Positions 27,701 to 34,746 of a stretch of 64,000 nt of DNA are shown here, piece after piece. Every line of letters starts with the position of its first letter. Position 1 is the stretch's first letter. The DNA lies in assembly GCA_016795385.1 (NCBI GenBank), contig JAEUHI010000064.1, positions 124,001 to 188,000 on the forward strand, in the 5' to 3' direction. The stretch comes from Verrucomicrobiales bacterium. Its GTDB lineage: Bacteria > Verrucomicrobiota > Verrucomicrobiia > Verrucomicrobiales > DEV007. Under the pieces are notes generated by a model that saw only the letters and a program-made list of their open reading frames with translations, was not told the origin of the DNA and made no database searches. The translations under genes and the position numbers were made by a program.

Positions 27701-27984
27701 GAGGCGACGCCCTGGCTCGCGACGGAGCGGATCGTGTCGATGCCATCGATGTCCTGGATCGCCTCCTCGATGGGCACGATGATGCCTTTCTCCACTTCTT
27801 CCGGCGTGGCGTTCGGATAGGGCACCGCGATATGGAGCGCGTCGATCGAGGTCTCGGGAAAGATTTCCTTCTTCAGCTTCGGCCAGGTCATCAGTCCGAT
27901 GACGAGGACGAGGAGCATGAGGAAATTCCCCGCAACGTGATTGCGGCTGAACCAATAGATGATGCCTTTGGGTTCCTCGCTCAC
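24730..27984 (-). CDS. RND efflux pump, inner-membrane transporter (AcrB/MdtB-like)
   Basis: A 1084-residue RND transporter. After an N-terminal membrane helix (NHVAGNFLMLLVLVIGLM) comes a pore domain, then the central membrane helices with GIVVDDAIVVGENVYSRI, where the two Asp residues of the proton relay are visible, and a second half with LAGVVVNDSLVLVDYVN. The fold duplication is clear from the repeated FAG and DD/ND segments. It starts with GTG at 27984, overlapping the adaptor stop by four bases. It works with the adaptor at 27981 and the outer-membrane channel at 29162 to export drugs or other toxic compounds. Confidence 0.93.
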   Translation of the reverse strand: MSEEPKGIIYWFSRNHVAGNFLMLLVLVIGLMTWPKLKKEIFPETSIDALHIAVPYPNATPEEVEKGIIVPIEEAIQDIDGIDTIRSVASQGVASITVEVEGSYDVRNVMDDVKTRVDAIQNLAEEAEKPTLSELLIKAQVMSIAVSADTDEATLREIAERVRTGLITFKGGKVPVTQATLAGVRDYEISIEVSEDTLRRYGLTFDQVAAAVRQSSIDLPGGSVRTRGGEVLIRTEARRYNAEQFAPITVVTRADGSVVKLSDIATIRDGFEEDEIDTRFNERPAILINVYRVGNEDTLKIAETVKTYVYDHAPRTLPAGVTLEIWKDDSRYLAGRLDLLARNGIFGLILVTIVLALFLRPSLAFLVALGIPISFAGAIMVMPYLDISINMISLFAFILVLGIVVDDAIVVGENVYSRIRKGEHPRDAAPRGTHEVGVVVIFGVLTTMMAFTPMLGLSGVSGKIWPNIPLIVIPTLLFSLLQSKLVLPSHLALLKPASEQGEPGPIIRFQRIFSRGLEDFVQRYYRPFLMFTLARRYVVLVAFIGLLVVSFATVSSGWIRFQFFPDVETDIIVAKVKLAQGVSYEKTEEAVRRIEAEGARLDEHFRSKDGAPIVRNMLTSIGSQPFQEGFQGNAGSPRATNLGEVTIELISAVDREVTATEIVSKWRDLVGPVAGAVELTFSTESAAGGNAIDIELVGDDLKMLEAATEDLKEALGQFTGVIDIADSSLEGKRELKLAILPRGEALGLRLEDVARQVRQGFYGDEIQRLQRGKNEVKVFVRYPRDERQSIANLESIKIRTPDGTEVPFGEVARAEFGRAYATIQRTDQQRAIRVTADIDKTTGANANQVVAALTAGEAGPSQGQQWRANIAERFGVQPPPPVEPGALTRIVERYPGVTYSFEGEQKDQAQSVTEILQKFVIALLGMYILMAVPLNSYIQPMIVMAVIPFGLVGAIAGHMVMGFALSIMSMCGIVALAGVVVNDSLVLVDYVNRHVREGYTVRESATEAGTARFRPILLTSLTTFAGLTPMLLETDIQARFLIPMAVSLSFGIVFATAITLILVPCIYLILDDIRTRWFSKSEVR

Positions 27985-29165
27985 AGGGCGGGTGGGGTTC
28001 CGGATTCGGGCGACGCCGGGTCCGCGGTCTTCGGTTCGACCTTCAGTCCGGTGATCATCGAGGGCAGCTCGGTGAGACAAATTCGCTCGCCGTTTTTCAG
28101 GCCGCTGCTGACGTAGACGGTGTCACCCTCGCGGAAGATCACGTTCACCTCGCGGAACTGGAGGGTGTTGTCGGGAGAGACAAGGGCGACGCGGTTGAGA
28201 TCGACGAAGGCGGCGAAGGGCACTTTGGCGACGTCCGGCAGGGCACGACCCTGGACGTGGGCTCTGACAAAAAGCCCGGGCTGGAGCATGCCGGTGCCGT
28301 CGGGCGGATCGGATACCTCGGCGACGAGGTAGGCGGAGCGGCTCGCGCGGTCGATCTCGCCCTCGGTGCGGATGATGCGGCCGGGATAGGTGTGGGTGCC
28401 GTCGCCGATGCGGCTGGTGATCTCGACGCCGCCCGGCTCACCGACGCCGTTCTTCAGATCGAGCAGGGGAAGCTGGTCGACGGGAATGGGCAGGCGGATT
28501 TCATAAGGGCTCGATTCGAAGACCGCGGCGATGACGGCCCCGGGATTGACGTAGCTGCCGATCTCGGTGCGTTTCGAGGCAATGACGCAGTCGAAGGGAG
28601 CCTTGATCTCGGTGCGGGCGAGGTCGGCTTCGGCCTTGGCGAGCGCGGCCTCGGCCGACTCGACCCGGGCGGTCGCGGCGCGGAGCTGGGGCACGCGGCT
28701 GACGAGTTCGTTCGGCGCGCCTCCGCCCCCGAGTTTCGCCCAATCGCGTTTGGCCTGCTCGGCGCGGGCCTGCTCCTCGACCAGGGCGCTGCGGGCCTCG
28801 GCGAGAGTGGAAGCGGCCGTCGCGACCGCGGCGCGGTAGTCGGTGGCATCGATGCGCACGAGCCAATCGCCTTCCTTCGCGCGGAGCCCGACTTCAAATT
28901 CCGGATTCGTCTCGACGACCCGGCCCGCGACCTCGGCGGCCAGATCGGCGCGACGGTCGGCCTCGATCAGTCCCTGGGTCGGGAGGGAAAGGCGCACTTC
29001 CTCGAGCTTCACCGTCGCCACCTCGACGACCGGCACACTCTCGACAAAGGGCTTTTGCTCGGCGACGGGCCGCGTGATCCAGAGCAGCACCGAGAGGGCG
29101 ATCGCCCCGAGGAAGATGAGGCCACCGACGAGGACGCGGGCAAAACGTTTCACTTTGGAGTTCAT
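27981..29165 (-). CDS. RND efflux periplasmic adaptor (HlyD/AcrA family)
   Basis: A 394-residue membrane fusion protein. It has one N-terminal membrane helix (about residues 12-30), a lipoyl/barrel half GLIEADRRADLAAEVAGRVV, a coiled-coil region rich in Ala and Glu (residues about 110-200) and the second lipoyl half ARTEIKAPFDCVIASKRTEI. It bridges the RND pump and the outer-membrane channel. Its ATG overlaps the stop of the upstream TetR-OMF frame (ATGA) and its stop overlaps the GTG of the pump, so all three are translationally coupled. Confidence 0.92.
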   Translation of the reverse strand: MNSKVKRFARVLVGGLIFLGAIALSVLLWITRPVAEQKPFVESVPVVEVATVKLEEVRLSLPTQGLIEADRRADLAAEVAGRVVETNPEFEVGLRAKEGDWLVRIDATDYRAAVATAASTLAEARSALVEEQARAEQAKRDWAKLGGGGAPNELVSRVPQLRAATARVESAEAALAKAEADLARTEIKAPFDCVIASKRTEIGSYVNPGAVIAAVFESSPYEIRLPIPVDQLPLLDLKNGVGEPGGVEITSRIGDGTHTYPGRIIRTEGEIDRASRSAYLVAEVSDPPDGTGMLQPGLFVRAHVQGRALPDVAKVPFAAFVDLNRVALVSPDNTLQFREVNVIFREGDTVYVSSGLKNGERICLTELPSMITGLKVEPKTADPASPESGTPPAL

Positions 29166-30640
29166 GACTCGGGAGATTTCTCCGCGGGAGGAGCGACGGG
29201 ACGGAAGCTGCCGCCGAGGGCGAGGTAGAGATCGACGCGGTTGTCGAGCCGCTGCCGCCTCACCGAGATCGCCTGCGAGCGGCTCGTGAAGAGACGCTGC
29301 TGGGCCGCGAGCACCGTGAGGATTTCCCCCGTGCCGTTGCGGAACTCCTCCAACGAACGACGATACGCCTCCAGGGCGAGCCGGGATGATTCCTCGAGCG
29401 CTTCGACGCGACGGGAGAGATGGCCCTCGGCGGCGAGGGCGTTTTCGACCTCCGAAAAAGCGGTCAGGGCGGCTTGTTCGAATTCGGCGGCGGCAATCCC
29501 GATTTCCGAGTCGCGGCGGTCGATGTTGGCGCGGAGGCGCCCGCCTTGGAAGATCGGCTGCGCCAGGTTGCCCGCGACACTCCAGATGCTGAAGTCGCCC
29601 GAGAGGATGTCGCCGATGTCCTCGCTGGCGCTGCCGAAGCTGCCGGTCAGGCTGATGGCGGGGAGCAAGGCGCGTTTCGCCTCGAGCAAACGCTGGTCGG
29701 CGGCGGCGATGCGGCGCTCGGCGGCAGCGAGATCGGGACGCCGGTCGAGCAGGGTCGCGGGCAGACCGGTCGGCGGCTTCGACGGCAATCCCGGGAGGCG
29801 GGCCGAGCTGCCAGAGCGCCCGACGGGATACTCGCCGGCAAGCACATCGAGGAGACGCGCGGTGCGCCCGGCCAGCTCCTCGCGGGCGGCGAGCTGATCC
29901 CGGGCCGTCGAGACATCGCCGCTCGCGAGCAGCAACTGCGCGGCGCTGTTTTGTCCCTCCTCCTGGATGCCGCGCTCGAAACGCTCGCGGATCGTCGTTT
30001 CGGTGTCGGAAAAGGTCGCGATGGCATTGCGGGCGAGATCGACCTGATCCCGGGCCTCGGCGAGGGCGAACCAGGTCTTCGCGGCCTGCCCCGCGAGGGA
30101 AAGCTCCGCCGTGGCCATGTCGAAGGTCGAGGCCTCGAAGTCCGCCACCGCCGCCTTTTTCGCCGCGCGGATGCGGCCCCAGAGATCGAGCTCCCAGCTC
30201 AGGTTCAGGGAGAGGCCGAAGCGGTTCGTGCGCGAGCTGAGCACCTCGCCGGGGGGAGCGCCGGGGATGGGAAAGCCGATGAAATTCTGCAGATCGCGCT
30301 GCGCGGAAAATCCGCCGTTCACCTGCGGATAAAGATCGGCCCCGATGATCTGGGCATTGGCCAGGGCGACCTCGATGCGTCCGCGCGCCGCCTTGAGATC
30401 GCGGTTTTCCGCGAGGACACGGTCGACGTAGGCGGAGAGGTCCTGCTGCCGGAATTCATCGACCCAATCCCAATCGGGCGAGAGCGTCGGCGTCCAGCCC
30501 GGACCCGCGACCCAGTGGGCCGGAGCCTTGACCGTGGCGAGGTGCTTCGCGTCCGGAGGCGAAACGCTCCGGCACGAGGCCAGTCCCATCAGGGCGACCA
30601 GCGCGAGGCCGGCGGTGACTTTGGTCGACCGCTTGCGCAC
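29162..30640 (-). other. Probable internal translation unit: outer-membrane efflux lipoprotein from GTG 30640
   Basis: Within the fused frame, GTG at 30640 (a second GTG is 12 bases earlier) starts MRKRSTKVTAGLALVALMGLASC-type sequence: a basic start, a hydrophobic core and a lipobox ending LASC with Cys at position 23. This is a complete lipoprotein signal peptide, which would not work if buried at residue 219 behind a cytoplasmic repressor. I infer that the channel is made from this internal start, as a second product. No strong Shine-Dalgarno sequence is visible; GGAAA lies about 8 bases ahead. Confidence 0.6.
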
Positions 30641-31294
30641 GGGCTTTTCCACCGCCTCGGCGCGCAGACCTCCGGAAATGAATTCCACGAGCCGGCGCAG
30701 GGTGTCCTCCGGCGTCACGGCGGCGACGAGACCGCGGGAAAAGGTGGGAACCCGATCGGCCTGGGTCAGGGCCACGATCATCGTGCCCGCGGCGAGGTGG
30801 AGACGCCAGAAAAGCGTGCCCGGATCGAGCTGCGGCAGGCTCGCCGCGAGGGCTTTCATGAAACGCTCCACCACTTCGCGAAAGAGGTCGGCAAGGGCCG
30901 CATCGGGATGTTCGCTCGATTCGGCGAAACAGCGCCCCGCCAGCCGCAGGTAGGCGGGAGTCTCGTGGGGCTGCTCCTCGAGCCGCTCGATCAGGGGCCT
31001 CACCATCGCCGAAACGATCTCCTCGATCGGCACCGCGCCGTCATGAGCCGCCTCGGCCTCGTCGAGATAACGAAGACGCTGCGCATTGATGGGCGTGATG
31101 ACCCGGTCGAGCACCGCGTGGATCAGTCCATCGCGCGAGCCGAAATGATAGTTCACCGCCGCCAGATTCGCTCCGGCCCGCTTGGTCACCTCGCGCAACG
31201 AGAGACCGCGGAACCCGCTCTCGGCAATGAGCCCCTCCGCCGCATCGAGGATGCGGGCGCGGGTATCGGCGGCCGGTGGGACGATCCGGGACAT
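29162..31294 (-). CDS. TetR-family repressor fused in frame to a NodT-type outer-membrane efflux lipoprotein
   Basis: One open frame of 710 residues encodes two normally separate proteins. Residues 1 to about 218 are a TetR repressor: the helix-turn-helix is at about 30-50 (LSLREVTKRAGANLAAVNYH), followed by a ligand-binding domain of normal size. From about residue 219 the sequence becomes an RND outer-membrane factor of the NodT type, beginning with a lipoprotein signal (KVTAGLALVALMGLASC, Cys241). It then shows the TolC-like repeats, including LDLWGRIRAAKKA and RRPDLAAAERRIAAADQRL. There is no stop between them. An internal GTG at 30640 would make a separate 492-residue lipoprotein of normal length. 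It leads the efflux operon. Confidence 0.85.
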   Translation of the reverse strand: MSRIVPPAADTRARILDAAEGLIAESGFRGLSLREVTKRAGANLAAVNYHFGSRDGLIHAVLDRVITPINAQRLRYLDEAEAAHDGAVPIEEIVSAMVRPLIERLEEQPHETPAYLRLAGRCFAESSEHPDAALADLFREVVERFMKALAASLPQLDPGTLFWRLHLAAGTMIVALTQADRVPTFSRGLVAAVTPEDTLRRLVEFISGGLRAEAVEKPVRKRSTKVTAGLALVALMGLASCRSVSPPDAKHLATVKAPAHWVAGPGWTPTLSPDWDWVDEFRQQDLSAYVDRVLAENRDLKAARGRIEVALANAQIIGADLYPQVNGGFSAQRDLQNFIGFPIPGAPPGEVLSSRTNRFGLSLNLSWELDLWGRIRAAKKAAVADFEASTFDMATAELSLAGQAAKTWFALAEARDQVDLARNAIATFSDTETTIRERFERGIQEEGQNSAAQLLLASGDVSTARDQLAAREELAGRTARLLDVLAGEYPVGRSGSSARLPGLPSKPPTGLPATLLDRRPDLAAAERRIAAADQRLLEAKRALLPAISLTGSFGSASEDIGDILSGDFSIWSVAGNLAQPIFQGGRLRANIDRRDSEIGIAAAEFEQAALTAFSEVENALAAEGHLSRRVEALEESSRLALEAYRRSLEEFRNGTGEILTVLAAQQRLFTSRSQAISVRRQRLDNRVDLYLALGGSFRPVAPPAEKSPES

Positions 31295-31332
31295 GACAAG
31301 CAGCGAGAAGGAGAAGAAGGAAGCGTAGCGAA

Positions 31333-31355
31333 CAAACGTTTTAAACGGTCGTTTG
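31333..31355. promoter_or_regulatory. Candidate TetR operator upstream of the efflux operon
   Basis: CAAACG (31333-31338) and CGTTTG (31350-31355) form an inverted repeat with an 11-base centre TTTTAAACGGT, itself carrying another AAACG half site. It lies about 40 bases before the ATG of the TetR-OMF frame, in an AT-rich stretch that contrasts with the surroundings. This is where an autoregulating TetR repressor would bind. Confidence 0.5.
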
Positions 31356-31533
31356 AAATTCGCAAGCGAAGTTTTGGTCCCTCGGCTGCAAGTAACGTCC
31401 ACCACCCCTTCGCGGGACGCCGGTCCCCCCCCAATTTTGGAAGGCACGTCGTGAAGAATTTTTCTAAAAAATATTAATTCTATGAATTATATTTCGAAAT
31501 TGAGCGTCTCCCCGGAACAACCAAACACACTCC

Positions 31534-32031
31534 ATGAAAACACACCGCTTTGTGACTCTCTCGTTCCTTGCCACCTGGCTCGCGACCAGCCTGGTCAAAG
31601 CCGATCCCTCCGCTGTCGGTCACTACGGCGGCACCACGATGGGCCCGGTGCTCCCCACCCTGGCCGCTTTCGACTCGAGCGCGCGCGGCATCATCTCGAA
31701 CCTGGAAATCGTCGGTCTCCAGGCCTATTGCGTGACAACGCTCCCCGGCTCGGGAGCGCAGCCGGCCCAGGTCCGTTCGACGAACATCACGCGCCGCGAG
31801 ACGCCCCAATTGCGGCTGCGCGCCAACGGCACCTTCACGGGATCGTTCGTCCTTGATGATCCGGGCCGTCTCGATTTCCAAAACGCCCATGTCCGCGTCA
31901 CCGGCAGATTGAGCGGTCGCCGCGGAGCGGTCACGTTCGTCATCACGCAGAACGAATCGTTCACCGATGGATCGTCGATCGCTTGTGGTGGCACCGTCCG
32001 CGTGCCCGTGCGACTCGCGCAACGCCGCTGA
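31534..32031 (+). CDS. Secreted protein of unknown function
   Basis: A 165-residue protein with a clear signal peptide (MKTHRFVTLSFLATWLATSL, cleavage after about VKA). The mature part is rich in Gly, Thr and Arg and looks beta-stranded: LRLRANGTFTGSFVLDD, then VRVTGRLSGRRGAVTFVITQ. I recognise no family. It is transcribed away from the efflux operon; the 239-base gap at 31295-31533 contains the operator at 31333-31355 and an AT-rich leader with no other gene. Confidence 0.6.
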   Translation: MKTHRFVTLSFLATWLATSLVKADPSAVGHYGGTTMGPVLPTLAAFDSSARGIISNLEIVGLQAYCVTTLPGSGAQPAQVRSTNITRRETPQLRLRANGTFTGSFVLDDPGRLDFQNAHVRVTGRLSGRRGAVTFVITQNESFTDGSSIACGGTVRVPVRLAQRR

Positions 32032-32046
32032 GCCAGCGATCGTGAA

Positions 32047-33024
32047 TCACCCGGCGAGACATCCGGGACAATCCTGCACCCAATGGGCGCCACCAAGCTC
32101 GACGAGCACGGGGCGCCCCGTCGCGTGGGCGGGTGCGCCAGCGACGACTTCGCAACGGGGTGCAAAGGCACAGCCGCTCACCCCACGGGCGAGATTCGGC
32201 GGCAGACCGGGGATCGTGTAGAGCGTCGCTCCCTTGGGTTGCAGGGCGGGAATCGAGCGCTGCAGGGCCCGCGTGTAGGCGTGACGCGGCCTCTCGAACA
32301 AGGCCGCCACCGGGGCGCGCTCGACGAAGCGGCCGGCATACATCACGTTCACGTAGTCGCAGACCTCGGAGACGACGGCGAGATCGTGGGTGATGAAAAT
32401 CACGGCGGTGCCCAGCTCTTCCTGACGCGCCTTGATGAGATCGAGCACCTGTCGCTGGATCGTCACATCGAGAGCCGTCGTCGGCTCGTCCGCGATGAGG
32501 ATCTCGGGGCGCGTGATCAAAGCCATCGCGATCATGACGCGCTGGCGCATCCCGCCGGAAAACTCATGCGGGTAGGAATGAATGCGGCTCGCCGGATCGG
32601 GGATGCCCACCGCGGCAAGTTCGTCGATCGCCCGCGAAAGCGCCTCGCTTTTCGAGATCCCTCCCTGCAGCAGGAGCGGCTCGACGAGCTGGGTCGAGAT
32701 GCGCAGGTAGGGATTCAGCGAGGTCATCGGATCCTGGAAAATGAACCCGATGCGGCTGCCACGGATCTTTCTCAGTTCCGGCTCCGTGAGCTGCAACAGG
32801 TCCACGCCTCCGAAACGCGCCGTCCCGCCTTCGATCCGTCCGGGAGGCGTCGGGATGAGCCCGAGCAGGGAATAACAGGCGACCGATTTGCCCGAACCCG
32901 ACTCGCCCACGATTCCCACGGTCTGTCCCGCCTCGACATCGAAGGAGACACCATCGACCGCCCGCACGATGCCTTCGCGCGTGTGGAAACTCGTTTTCAG
33001 ATCACGGACTTCGAGAAGAGGCAT
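32047..33024 (-). CDS. Oligopeptide/dipeptide-type ABC transporter ATPase (OppD/DppD-like)
   Basis: A 325-residue ATPase with Walker A GESGSGKS, the OppD-type signature EFSGGMRQRVMIAMAL, Walker B ILIADEPTTALDVTIQ and the C-terminal oligopeptide-transporter extension with cysteines (VSGCAFAPRCEVV, WVQDCPGC) that mark the OppD/OppF group. It would power import of peptides or similar solutes. No OppF, permease or binding-protein gene is nearby, so it is an orphan in this window. It lies 10 bases after the GH75-like gene and is probably cotranscribed with it. Confidence 0.85.
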   Translation of the reverse strand: MPLLEVRDLKTSFHTREGIVRAVDGVSFDVEAGQTVGIVGESGSGKSVACYSLLGLIPTPPGRIEGGTARFGGVDLLQLTEPELRKIRGSRIGFIFQDPMTSLNPYLRISTQLVEPLLLQGGISKSEALSRAIDELAAVGIPDPASRIHSYPHEFSGGMRQRVMIAMALITRPEILIADEPTTALDVTIQRQVLDLIKARQEELGTAVIFITHDLAVVSEVCDYVNVMYAGRFVERAPVAALFERPRHAYTRALQRSIPALQPKGATLYTIPGLPPNLARGVSGCAFAPRCEVVAGAPAHATGRPVLVELGGAHWVQDCPGCLAG

Positions 33025-33034
33025 GGGGAAAGGG

Positions 33035-34600
33035 TCACGGGGCGGGCGCGGCAGGAGCCTCGGCCGGGGTCGTCGCGGGCGCGGCGGGTGCCGGGGTGGC
33101 GGGAGCAGGTGTCGAGGTGGCCGGCGCCGCCGCAGCCTTGGCGGCTTCCTGCTCGGCCTTTTTCTTGGCGATGTAATCCTCCCAACGGTGGAGCGAATAA
33201 CCTTCGCCGACGCCACCGATGTCGGCGAGCAGGGCCGAACATTTTTGATGCCACGCCTCCAGATCGGGCGGTCCCTTTTTCTCATCGGCGCTGCCGGGGA
33301 AGATCAGGTAGGTGACGGTGAGATCACTCACCGGCCGGTTGTAGGGAGAAGCTTTCGGATTGATCTGCCGCGCGACGCGGAGGGAGGCTTCGCCGAATTT
33401 CCAGCTCGGTCCCGCATCGCCCGCGATGGCCGGAAAAAGCTGGTCGTTGTAGATCACCACCGCGAAGTCGCCGATGGCCGGACCAAACTCATTCTCCTCG
33501 CGCCGCCCCAGGAGCGAGAGCGGAATCACGATGAAAGGATCCGCTTCGGCGATGAGATAACTGCGCGCCTTCAGATCCGCGACCCGCGGTTTGTATTCCT
33601 CGATCTGGGCGCGGAGGTAACGGTTGCGCTCGATGGTGAGGCCGGGAATGGCGAACTCCTTCTCGTATTCCTTCAACTTCGTCTCCCAACGGGAAAGCAG
33701 CGGATTCGGCACATTCGTCCGTTTCGGCCAGCCGTAGCTCGTGAAGGGCTGGTAAAACTGCGACATCGAGATGTAGTCGTCGAGTTCGGGCCAGCGATCC
33801 CCGTCGGATCCATCGGAGACCACGTCCATCTCTCCTTGGGCGAGCAAGAGCTTGCGGCCCGTGCCCGGGTGCTTCACCTGCAGGATCGTCTCGAGATCGT
33901 AGAGATTGTGGCGCGAGAGCAGTTCGTCGATGCGCGTCACGTTTTGCTGGATGCGCTCCGTCTTCAGGCTGTAGAGATGATGGTAAAACGGTGAGACCTC
34001 CGCCGCCTCGACCAAGGTGGGGAAATCCTTCAGCATCTTCGGGAGATGCGCGTTGATCGAGGCCAGCTCCGCGACCGATTCGTTCGGCTTCGGCACGGTG
34101 AGCTTCACCTTCATCTCGATCTCGTAGCTCGGATCGCGCTCGCGCTCTTTCACCGCGGTGTCTCCCTGCGTCGTGATCATTTCCGTCTTCACCGGGATGC
34201 CGCTCCAGAGTTTCGCGACATCCACCTTCTTCCACTCGACATAACCCGAAGGCATCGGTGGTTTCACCTCGACGATCTTTTCCACGATCTTCTCTACCGG
34301 CACCTGAACGACCTTCTCGACCTCCACGATCCGCTCTTTCGCCGGCGCGTCGGCCGGACGGACCTGGGCCGGAGCATCGCCTCCGCGCGTCGTGCCCCCC
34401 AGCCACGAGATGAGAGCCCGTTTCAAGGCGGGTCCGTTGCCCGTGAACTTCACCACCGCGAGCCCTACGCCGAGAACGAGCCCCCCGAGCAGAATCATCC
34501 ATAGGAAATGGGTGAAGAATCCGCTTCCAGAGCGCTTGCGAGGCGATCGTCTTCCCGACCCGGGCTTCGGCACGTCGAAAAACTCTTCCTTGTCGTTCAT
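33035..34600 (-). CDS. Membrane-anchored GH75 (chitosanase)-like protein
   Basis: A 521-residue protein. A basic N-terminus and one membrane helix (about 29-50) are followed by a linker with a repetitive VEKIVEKIVEV stretch, a helical middle and then a region matching glycoside hydrolase family 75. The match is VVIYNDQLFPAIAGDAGPSW followed by KFGEASLRVARQIN, with D395 and E404 in the places of the family's catalytic Asp and Glu. The last 30 residues are nearly all Ala, Pro and Thr. GH75 enzymes cut chitosan-like glycans; whether this one is active is unknown. It precedes the orphan OppD-type ATPase by 10 bases. Confidence 0.65.
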   Translation of the reverse strand: MNDKEEFFDVPKPGSGRRSPRKRSGSGFFTHFLWMILLGGLVLGVGLAVVKFTGNGPALKRALISWLGGTTRGGDAPAQVRPADAPAKERIVEVEKVVQVPVEKIVEKIVEVKPPMPSGYVEWKKVDVAKLWSGIPVKTEMITTQGDTAVKERERDPSYEIEMKVKLTVPKPNESVAELASINAHLPKMLKDFPTLVEAAEVSPFYHHLYSLKTERIQQNVTRIDELLSRHNLYDLETILQVKHPGTGRKLLLAQGEMDVVSDGSDGDRWPELDDYISMSQFYQPFTSYGWPKRTNVPNPLLSRWETKLKEYEKEFAIPGLTIERNRYLRAQIEEYKPRVADLKARSYLIAEADPFIVIPLSLLGRREENEFGPAIGDFAVVIYNDQLFPAIAGDAGPSWKFGEASLRVARQINPKASPYNRPVSDLTVTYLIFPGSADEKKGPPDLEAWHQKCSALLADIGGVGEGYSLHRWEDYIAKKKAEQEAAKAAAAPATSTPAPATPAPAAPATTPAEAPAAPAP

Positions 34601-34746
34601 CTCTTCGGTGCCGAAGCTTCGCAGGGAACCGCGCTCCGGACAAGTGGAATGCGCACGGCGACCCCTGCGTTAAGAGAGGTCTTATTCACGTCATCCCGTC
34701 CAGCGCAGGACTGACGCGACGGCAGCCTTTCGGGGTATACTCGTCG

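Noticed and set aside
28081..28116. Upstream extension of the RND pump frame
   Set aside because: The frame runs into the adaptor gene; the GTG at 27984 with four-base overlap and the conserved NHVAGNF start fit the family.
31448..31533. AT-rich stretch at 31460-31500 as an origin or phage attachment site
   Set aside because: It is short, has no repeated boxes and fits a promoter/leader region between divergent genes.
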